Shown here piece by piece: positions 57,636 through 64,000 of a stretch of DNA of 64,000 nt. Position numbers and translations under genes: made by a program. This stretch comes from Vibrio gazogenes (lineage in GTDB: Bacteria > Pseudomonadota > Gammaproteobacteria > Enterobacterales > Vibrionaceae): assembly GCF_023920225.1 (NCBI RefSeq), contig NZ_CP092587.1, positions 1,674,001-1,738,000 on the forward strand. The letters run 5' to 3'. The notes under the pieces are model-generated. The model saw only the letters and a program-made list of their open reading frames with translations. It was not told where the DNA came from and searched no databases. Numbering within the stretch: the first letter of the stretch is position 1; each line of letters begins with the position of its first letter.

Positions 57636-57662
57636 CGAACGATAGTCACTGATTCTCGTTCG
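57636..57662. promoter_or_regulatory. Inverted repeat in the pigB leader
   Basis: CGAACGA and TCGTTCG are exact inverse copies 13 nt apart, ending 30 bp before the pigB ATG. The spacing suits a two-turn operator or a small leader hairpin. Confidence 0.35.
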
Positions 57663-57692
57663 TAAAATAGGCTTTATAGAGGTAACTATCGA

Positions 57693-59756
57693 ATGATAAT
57701 TCAACGTATTTTCGCCGTACTATATATGCTTGCCGGCATTGCTAAACTTTTTCCTCAGTTTGAAGATGTTGTTGCAGAACTCCAAATGGCAGCTGTGGCA
57801 AATCAGGGAACTTGGTATGAAGGAATTTCTGTTTGGATTGGTACTCACGCTCAATTTTTCAATCTCCTCTCCGGTGTTATTCTTTTCGTTTCAGGACTAG
57901 TTTTGCTACTGAATCCGATTTGGACAAAATGGGTCATCTATGGCCAACTTCTGATGATGGTTGTTTTTGTTACCATTTTGCACCGCTCACAGCCTCAGGT
58001 TATATGGCTGGATGCCGTCTTTGCTTTAGCGGCACTGTATATGCTCCGCAATCAATACCGACGCAAAACAGCATTTCGCGTCTTCCCCACACAAGACTTT
58101 TCTCTACTTCAGTCAACCGGCGTTCAAGCAAGCCGACCTCAAAATGGAGAAAACTATGATGTAGTGATTATTGGTGGCGGTATTGCTGGATTAACCGCAG
58201 CCAGCGAATTTGATCAGGAACGTGTCTTAGTTGTTGAGAAAACAGCGTCTTTGGGAGGAAATGCCCGCCATGAATCCTATCAAGGACTCAAACACCCCGT
58301 CGGTGGTGTCTGTTTTCAAGAGCCGCTCCCCGATTCTGAGATGATGTACATTCTGAAAAAAATCGGACTGGATAAAAGCTACCGCTCGAATGCAGAAGAC
58401 ATGCTGGTTTTCTTCGATACGATGTTACTGATGCGTTGTTTGGGAGAAGTCATTGTTGGCTTTCTCAAAAAACCGGCTTTTCTGCTCAAGCCTGAAGTAT
58501 GGGGACTCACCTGCCAGCTCTTTATCAATGCCATCATTGGTAAACCGTTTGTAAGTTCATCAAAACAACTCGGTGATCCAACTTTTGCTGAACTTTATCG
58601 CTTTCTAGACCGATTCGCTCCCGGCACCCGACTCTACCCTCAAATGCCTTGGAGTGAAGAAAGTGGTTGGCCTCGGGAAGAAATGGAACTGCTGGATAAC
58701 ATTTCTCTGTACACCTATCTGTTTGAACCCGAAAAAATTGCCCACTTCCCCCAACATCTACGTCCGCCCGTCTCTCTTGGTAAATTAGTTGAGAATGCAA
58801 TTCGAGTGGCACTTCGGGTTGAATGTTCTGATCTTAATGATGTGTCTGCTTATGCCGGTCTTTACTTTCTCATCGGTTATTTACGTGGCAACCTCATGGC
58901 ACTGCCCGGCGGTAATGGTGGATTAAGTGAAGGATTGTGTCGTTACCTTGATAGCAAAGAAAATGTGACCATGGTGACCGATGCAACTTTGGCAAACATC
59001 AACCAACTTTCTGATCACCATGCCCAATTACAACTTATGGTGGGAGGTCAATCAATACAGGTCAATACGCGGCAAGTCATTTGGGCTGCACAGAAAAGCG
59101 CGATTGTTCCCCATGTTCCAACGCTGCCACAATCTCAGGTTGAAGCCATTCAGACGATTTGTTACGAAGATTATTATATGGCCAGTGTGCTGTTATCAAA
59201 ACCGGTCCTGAGTCATGCGTTTGGCGGATATATGATCGAGCCTGAACACGCTTCAGTCGATGAACCGTACTACTGGTGTAAACCCGGCACCTGTCTTGTC
59301 GCGAATTGGATGGATCCTAACGGCAATAATGAAGTCGGTGTGCTCACACTACTCATGCCGACGACTCGTCCTGAGCGTAAGGGCCGCGATGCTTATGGAA
59401 AATTCAACTCGCTGCAAAAACAGACTTATTTCGAGATTTCCAAACTCCTGACTAATATCGGTATCAGTCCGAATGTCATTGAAGATATCAAAATTTGGCA
59501 TTGGTCTGGCGGACTGGTAACTGCGGTCAAAGGGCATCATAGCCGTGGTATTTTCACAACTGCCGGACAGCCATTTAAATGTATTCAGTTTGCCAATCAG
59601 GACAGTGTCGGGATCGGAAATATTGAAGGCGCAATTTTCTCAGGTCTGAAGACATCCAGAGCAGTCAAACAACAGCTCAAGGCTACGATCGCCCCTCAGC
59701 CGAATACAGTCTCTCAACCTCAAACTGAAGATTCTTTAGCAGGAGCAACACTATGA
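57693..59756 (+). CDS. pigB: Prodigiosin biosynthesis FAD oxidase PigB
   Basis: The 687-residue membrane flavoprotein has four N-terminal helices in a DoxX-like arrangement (about 1-120), then a FAD-dependent oxidase domain with [14 protein letters not shown] at 157-170 and [14 protein letters not shown]. In Serratia, PigB oxidises dihydro-MAP (H2MAP) to 2-methyl-3-n-amylpyrrole, the monopyrrole half of prodigiosin. The whole sequence, including MIIQR at the start and [14 protein letters not shown], matches PigB as I remember it. GAGGT precedes the ATG. It overlaps pigC by 4 bp. Upstream is a gene desert, not pigA. Confidence 0.93.
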   Translation: MIIQRIFAVLYMLAGIAKLFPQFEDVVAELQMAAVANQGTWYEGISVWIGTHAQFFNLLSGVILFVSGLVLLLNPIWTKWVIYGQLLMMVVFVTILHRSQPQVIWLDAVFALAALYMLRNQYRRKTAFRVFPTQDFSLLQSTGVQASRPQNGENYDVVIIGGGIAGLTAASEFDQERVLVVEKTASLGGNARHESYQGLKHPVGGVCFQEPLPDSEMMYILKKIGLDKSYRSNAEDMLVFFDTMLLMRCLGEVIVGFLKKPAFLLKPEVWGLTCQLFINAIIGKPFVSSSKQLGDPTFAELYRFLDRFAPGTRLYPQMPWSEESGWPREEMELLDNISLYTYLFEPEKIAHFPQHLRPPVSLGKLVENAIRVALRVECSDLNDVSAYAGLYFLIGYLRGNLMALPGGNGGLSEGLCRYLDSKENVTMVTDATLANINQLSDHHAQLQLMVGGQSIQVNTRQVIWAAQKSAIVPHVPTLPQSQVEAIQTICYEDYYMASVLLSKPVLSHAFGGYMIEPEHASVDEPYYWCKPGTCLVANWMDPNGNNEVGVLTLLMPTTRPERKGRDAYGKFNSLQKQTYFEISKLLTNIGISPNVIEDIKIWHWSGGLVTAVKGHHSRGIFTTAGQPFKCIQFANQDSVGIGNIEGAIFSGLKTSRAVKQQLKATIAPQPNTVSQPQTEDSLAGATL

Positions 59757-62413
59757 CGGATTCACAGATCGTCGTCGGGATCTCCGGTGATCAGCAACTC
59801 GCTCATCAACATTTAGGTGGTAAAGGTTATTCACTGAACCATTTGGTTCATGCGGGCCTGCCCGTTCCGGTGGCTTTCTGCGTGACCGCAGATGCTTATC
59901 AACAATTTATTCGAGAAACATTGCCCGCCCCACTACTAGAATCCGGAGAGATTGAGCAGGTGCGGGAAACGATTCTCAATGCTGATATCCCTCAACCCAT
60001 TAAACAGGCCATTCAGCAAGCCTATCAAGATTTAGGTGAGAATCCGCGCATTGCTGTACGCTCATCCGCACTGGATGAAGACGGGCAATCTCAGTCATTT
60101 GCAGGTCAGTACGAAACTTATCTGCATGTTCAAGGCATTCAAGATGTCTTGCAGAAGGTCCGTTCCTGTTGGGCATCGCTTTGGGCGGACAGAGTGGCGC
60201 TTTATCGTCAAGGCCATGCTGCCGAAAGTGCTATCGCTGTCGTTTTACAAGAGATGGTCGATGCCGATGCAGCCGGCGTGATGTTCACTTGTGATCCACT
60301 GTCCGGCAATCAGGATCAGATTGTTATCGATAGCTGCTGGGGACTTGGTGAAGGGGTTGTTTCCGGTCAGGTCACAACCGATACCTTTACGCTCGACAAG
60401 CAGACGGGCAACGTCATTGCTCAGGAGATCCGTCACAAACCCCACTATTGTCAGTGTGATGAAAAGGGACAAGTGACGATTCTACCAACCCCGGATGCAT
60501 TGCAAGAGCAATCCAGCCTGACACCGGAACATTTGAGCGAGCTGAACAACCTTGCGCGTCAGGCTCGGTTAATTTACGGCACAGATTTAGATATCGAATG
60601 GGCAGTGAAAGATAACAAAGTTTGGTTGCTACAGGCACGTCCGGTCACAACCGAGGCAAAAGAAGCGACCGTCATCTATGCCAACCCTTGGGAATCTAAA
60701 CAATCCGTCAAAGATGGCGCTCTGTTTTCCCGGATGGATACCGGCGAAATCGTAACCGGGCTGATGACCCCGCTAGGCCTGTCTTTCTGCGAATATTATC
60801 AGAAACATATTCACGGGCCATCGATTCAGAAAATGGGAATGGCGGATATCTCAGACTGGACGATCTACATGGGCTACATTCAGGGACAGGTCTATCTGAA
60901 TATTTCCGGGTCAGCCCACATGCTCAGACAGTGTCCACCGACTCGCGATGAAATGAAATTTACCACCCGTTATGCGACGGATGATATTGATTTCACTCAC
61001 TATAAGAATCCTTATGGCCCCGGCGTTGAAGGTTGGGATTATGTCAAAAGTGCTTGGTATTGGCTCAAGCAGCAGGTTCATAATGTCCGTCATGCCCCCA
61101 AAATCGTTGAACGTATGATTACCCTGCGTCAGCAAGAAACACAGCGTTTTCTGGCACTGGATTTCAGCAAAATGACGCTGGCCGATCTGAACCGTGAATT
61201 AGAGCGTGCCGATCAATACTTTCTGGAAAGTTGTGCTGCTTATATGCCTTTCTTTCTGCAATCTTTTGCGTTGTATGATGCATTAACCGAAACCTGTGAG
61301 GCGTATTTGGGCGACAAAGGCAATGGCCTGCAAAATCGCATCAAAGCGTCGATGAATAATCTACGGACCATCGAAGTCACGCTCGGTATTTTCAAACTGG
61401 TTGATATCATCAATCAGCAACCTCAGTTGAAGCAGCTTTTTGAAAATTATGAAGCGAATGAACTGGTCGAACGCCTGCCGAAGGATCCTGACGGTCAAGC
61501 TTTCTGGAATGGGCCATTTGAAGATTTTCTGTTTGAATTCGGCTCCCGGGGAAGACAGGAGTTTGAATTAAGTATTCCACGCTGGCGTGATGATCCGAGT
61601 TACTTATTACAAGTAATGAAGATGTATCTCCAGCATCCGGTTGATTTACAGAAGAAATTACAAGAGACGGAAAGCCTGCGCAATCAGGACAGTGAACAAT
61701 TATTGAGCGGTCTACCCTTTATGGGACGATTCAAGCTGAAAATGCTGATGAAACTTTATGGCGTGATGGCTGAGCGCAGAGAAGCGACTCGTCCAACGTT
61801 TATCACCGAAACATGGTTCTATCGCCGGATTATTCAGGAAGTGCTGGGACGATTGGAAGCGAAGAATATCGTCCGTCGCGAAGATTTACCTTATATCGAT
61901 TTTCAGCGTTTTCGTGACTATGTGGCCGGCCGGATTTCTACCGATGAAGCATTTTCTCCCGAGTTGCTTAATCAAAACCGCCATCAGCATTTATTGAATC
62001 TTCATGCGGATGAGCCACCAATGGCAATTATTGGTGGTTATACGCCACAACTCAAAGTCTCAGCCACTGACGATAACCCCGACCAGTTAAAAGGCTTAGC
62101 CGCAAGTCCGGGACAAGTCGTTGCGAAGGCTCGGGTTATTACCGATTTGCAAAGCCAAGCCGGAGAATTGCAGCCCGGTGAAATTCTGGTTGCAAAATAT
62201 ACCGATGCCAGTTGGACCCCACTATTTGCTTTGGCAGGTGGTGTTGTCACGGATATCGGCTCTGCCCTCTCCCATAGCTGTATTGTTGCGCGAGAGTTTG
62301 GCATTCCGGCCGTCGTGAATCTGAAAACGGCAACTCAGCAGATTCAGAGTGGCGATACGCTGATTATCGACGGTGATAACGGACATGTCAGGATCCAGCG
62401 TCAGGAATCTTAG
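59753..62413 (+). CDS. pigC: Prodigiosin synthetase PigC (MBC + MAP condensation)
   Basis: The 886-residue enzyme has the architecture of PEP synthase. An N-terminal ATP-grasp domain (about 15-310; [38 protein letters not shown]) precedes a long substrate-binding middle region (about 330-760) and a C-terminal swivelling domain with the phospho-histidine near 841 in [18 protein letters not shown]. PigC condenses 4-methoxy-2,2'-bipyrrole-5-carbaldehyde with MAP, using ATP, to give prodigiosin. Serratia PigC is 888 residues. The start overlaps the pigB stop. No defect was seen. Confidence 0.95.
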   Translation: MTDSQIVVGISGDQQLAHQHLGGKGYSLNHLVHAGLPVPVAFCVTADAYQQFIRETLPAPLLESGEIEQVRETILNADIPQPIKQAIQQAYQDLGENPRIAVRSSALDEDGQSQSFAGQYETYLHVQGIQDVLQKVRSCWASLWADRVALYRQGHAAESAIAVVLQEMVDADAAGVMFTCDPLSGNQDQIVIDSCWGLGEGVVSGQVTTDTFTLDKQTGNVIAQEIRHKPHYCQCDEKGQVTILPTPDALQEQSSLTPEHLSELNNLARQARLIYGTDLDIEWAVKDNKVWLLQARPVTTEAKEATVIYANPWESKQSVKDGALFSRMDTGEIVTGLMTPLGLSFCEYYQKHIHGPSIQKMGMADISDWTIYMGYIQGQVYLNISGSAHMLRQCPPTRDEMKFTTRYATDDIDFTHYKNPYGPGVEGWDYVKSAWYWLKQQVHNVRHAPKIVERMITLRQQETQRFLALDFSKMTLADLNRELERADQYFLESCAAYMPFFLQSFALYDALTETCEAYLGDKGNGLQNRIKASMNNLRTIEVTLGIFKLVDIINQQPQLKQLFENYEANELVERLPKDPDGQAFWNGPFEDFLFEFGSRGRQEFELSIPRWRDDPSYLLQVMKMYLQHPVDLQKKLQETESLRNQDSEQLLSGLPFMGRFKLKMLMKLYGVMAERREATRPTFITETWFYRRIIQEVLGRLEAKNIVRREDLPYIDFQRFRDYVAGRISTDEAFSPELLNQNRHQHLLNLHADEPPMAIIGGYTPQLKVSATDDNPDQLKGLAASPGQVVAKARVITDLQSQAGELQPGEILVAKYTDASWTPLFALAGGVVTDIGSALSHSCIVAREFGIPAVVNLKTATQQIQSGDTLIIDGDNGHVRIQRQES

Positions 62414-62628
62414 GCAGAAAAATCACCCATATCGGTGGTAGAAGCCCTGCCACCGTCAACAACATGATGACAAATAAACATCGAATCATCTCTGATGATT
62501 CGACGGGGGTTGCTACGTTTTTTTATCGGGCAACGGCTGTATTTCATCATATAGCTCGCCCCATTTGAGCAAGTACACATGCGAGTTGGATGACTCCCAT
62601 GATTTCAGCGAAAACAAGGAACCGATCC
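62414..62628. promoter_or_regulatory. pigC-pigD spacer with a perfect hairpin
   Basis: The 215-bp spacer contains CGAATCATC-TCT-GATGATTCG at 62482-62502, a perfect 9-bp stem with a 3-nt loop, followed after 15 bases by GTTTTTTT. A 30-codon frame at 62464 has no ribosome site. The spacer could hold an attenuator or an internal promoter for pigD. Confidence 0.4.
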
Positions 62629-64000
62629 ATGATAGGACAAGCAACAAACGCTTCCGGCGCCTTATATGAGCAGTTTTGGCAAGCGACTCACAAAGAGCAG
62701 TCTCAAATGAAACTGGATACAATTACTGTCGGTGTCATTGTCGTAACTCAAGATCCCGCCTTTTTTCAGACTGGTCTGAGTGTATTGAATGACATCCGGG
62801 ACTATTCATTTAATCAGGTCCATATCCAGTCAGACCTACCTTTGCAACTCCTCGACTTATCTTATGATGAGCTCTATCTGGAGACACGAGGCAAAGCCAT
62901 TCATTTTCTCAAAGATCAGAAAAAAGCCATCAACATTCAGGTCATCCAGTGCAGCAGTCTCGCAGAAGCCACCGGTAAGATCGTCTACTCCCACGCGTTG
63001 GAAGAGCAATCGGCATTTCAAGTGGGCATGCTGTTTTACGATCAAGCCTCTTTAGGGCAAAGCGATGATCACATCGAGAAAATCGATCGCGATCTGGATG
63101 CATTCTATTGCGCGATGCAAAAAACGGGGATTCCGGCGTTTTATACCACGTTTTCTACGGTGACATTCATTCGTAGTCTGCGCTCCCCTTGTCGTTATTT
63201 ACCGCAGCAATACCGAGAAATCGTTCGCTCTCAAGATCCTCAGGTTTTTCAAACCGAACTCCTCTGTCTGTGGATGGATTTTTTTGAAATGAACTACGCC
63301 AACCGACGGGTTAAACCTGAAGGTGCCGCGGTGCTACATAATACATTGGCCGATCAACTGATCCGTTTTTTTGAAGATGTAACGCCAGATCGGTGGCTAT
63401 TCTCTTATTATACCGGTTCTATCGTCTCCAATCTTATTGGCTATCTGGATAAACATGCCCAAGCGCATGGTGCTTTAACACTACGCGGTCCGAATGAACA
63501 TGCCATTGCCTGTGGTGCGATCGCAAACTGGCAGCTCTATCGAATGCCGTTTCTCGGGGTTGTCACGTCCGGCATGATGGATGAGTTCAAAGGAACCTTA
63601 GCCAACCTGCGTGAAACCGCAGCCAAAGGGATTTTGGTGGTTGCAGAAAACCGCAATAACCAGTGGTACAGTTTTCAGGGAACGCTAACGCCGACAGAAG
63701 ACATGCGGGAAGTCCTACAAGCCCGACGGATCCCATATGTCTACATTCACGATGTCAGTCAGATGACCGAAGGACTGACCGAAGTCTTTCGGTTGTATCA
63801 TCTCAATCAAGGGCCGGTAGTGATTCTCGCCACTCAGAATGTATTGGAATCCAGCCTGCCCTTAGAACATGTGATCAGTGATGTGTCTTCTCTACCGATT
63901 CAATCCTCGGATGATTCATTCATTTCGGGTGAAGCATTTGAACAGGCCATGCAACTTATCAATGCAGGTCCGGAAAAACTCATTTGGCAGCTTGGCCCCG
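62629..64000 (+). CDS. pigD: Thiamine-diphosphate enzyme PigD (3-acetyloctanal synthase), 5' part
   Basis: The frame is open for 457 codons to the window end, so the gene is partial (Serratia PigD is about 870 residues). AAGGA is 8 nt before the chosen ATG at 62629; in-frame ATGs at 62590 and 62599 have weaker sites. A ThDP-binding PYR domain appears from about residue 255, with the cofactor-activating glutamate E290 in RGPNEHAIACGA. PigD adds a two-carbon unit from pyruvate to 2-octenal, the first step toward MAP. The start without a homologous domain (about 1-230) is as in PigD. It follows pigC. Confidence 0.9.
   Translation, partial: MIGQATNASGALYEQFWQATHKEQSQMKLDTITVGVIVVTQDPAFFQTGLSVLNDIRDYSFNQVHIQSDLPLQLLDLSYDELYLETRGKAIHFLKDQKKAINIQVIQCSSLAEATGKIVYSHALEEQSAFQVGMLFYDQASLGQSDDHIEKIDRDLDAFYCAMQKTGIPAFYTTFSTVTFIRSLRSPCRYLPQQYREIVRSQDPQVFQTELLCLWMDFFEMNYANRRVKPEGAAVLHNTLADQLIRFFEDVTPDRWLFSYYTGSIVSNLIGYLDKHAQAHGALTLRGPNEHAIACGAIANWQLYRMPFLGVVTSGMMDEFKGTLANLRETAAKGILVVAENRNNQWYSFQGTLTPTEDMREVLQARRIPYVYIHDVSQMTEGLTEVFRLYHLNQGPVVILATQNVLESSLPLEHVISDVSSLPIQSSDDSFISGEAFEQAMQLINAGPEKLIWQLGP

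Larger units (their letters stand above)
56000..57692. other. AT-rich gene desert between the IS remnant and pigB
   Basis: About 1.7 kb is strongly A/T-rich compared with the genes on both sides, with no credible coding frame. Open frames of 60-68 codons at 56093, 56373 and 57522 have no ribosome sites or family character, and the second is antisense to the DUF3466 relic. The 3' 150 bp carries dyads upstream of pigB. No trace of pigA was found. Confidence 0.65.

Noticed and set aside
57522..57704. 60-codon minus-strand frame overlapping the pigB start
   Set aside because: It overlaps the pigB promoter and start and has no coding features.
62464..62568. Short plus-strand frame between pigC and pigD
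   Set aside because: About 34 codons without a ribosome site; the hairpin inside it is a better explanation of the sequence.
1..64000. CRISPR array, prophage or intact insertion sequence
   Set aside because: No regularly spaced identical repeats, phage structural genes or complete transposase were seen; the only tandem array is the short 16-nt one at rsmF.

Overview
The window comes from a Vibrio chromosome. It carries vibrio-type housekeeping genes in familiar adjacencies: pepN, a DUF2835 gene, NAD-glutamate dehydrogenase, pyrD, zapC, rlmKL, uup, a DUF3466 gene, rmf, fabA, lonH, matP and a DUF3634 gene. A citrate-fermentation locus is also present. The right end opens a prodigiosin-type pigment cluster (pigB, pigC, pigD). 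That combination suggests the red-pigmented vibrios of the V. gazogenes / V. ruber group. The species call is inference; no rRNA or tRNA gene was seen.

Layout. 1-2.6 kb: remnant of a tricarboxylate transporter (TctA), then a compact minus-strand operon GNAT acyltransferase - LPLAT acyltransferase - HAD phosphatase. 2.6-4.1 kb: AT-rich non-coding DNA with two near-perfect palindromes, then pncA. 4.2-14.1 kb: citrate fermentation, with the CitAB two-component system and the CitS transporter on the minus strand and citCDEFXG divergent on the plus strand. A 272-bp inverted-repeat element sits between citA and citS, where the oxaloacetate decarboxylase genes lie in V. cholerae as I remember that locus. 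14-17 kb: rlmI, acylphosphatase, tusE, yccA. 17.4-21.6 kb: aapJQMP general amino-acid ABC transporter. 22-33.5 kb: siroheme synthase with a vestigial methyltransferase tail, yibL, yajQ, an aroH-like DAHP synthase with an unknown membrane protein, cvfB-like, rsmF, a GAF-type methionine sulfoxide reductase, proQ, prc, a second partial copy of the inverted-repeat element and an unknown exported protein. 33.7-55.4 kb: the core block listed above, ending with a membrane diguanylate cyclase.

55.4-57.7 kb is a gene desert. It holds a decayed ISNCY-type transposase, a recognisable fragment of a second DUF3466 gene on the minus strand, and very AT-rich DNA. It separates the core block from the pig operon, whose first gene here is pigB. 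pigA, the usual neighbour in Serratia, is not upstream. pigB and pigC overlap by 4 bp; pigD follows after 215 bp and runs off the window.

How the genes work together. CitAB would sense citrate and induce uptake (CitS) and cleavage (citrate lyase CitDEF, its activating ligase CitC, and its prosthetic-group enzymes CitX and CitG). PigD and PigB act on the monopyrrole (MAP) branch of prodigiosin synthesis, and PigC joins MAP to the bipyrrole MBC. Most of the rest is translation, rRNA modification, ribosome hibernation, fatty-acid synthesis and chromosome organisation. I see no CRISPR array, prophage or intact insertion sequence.
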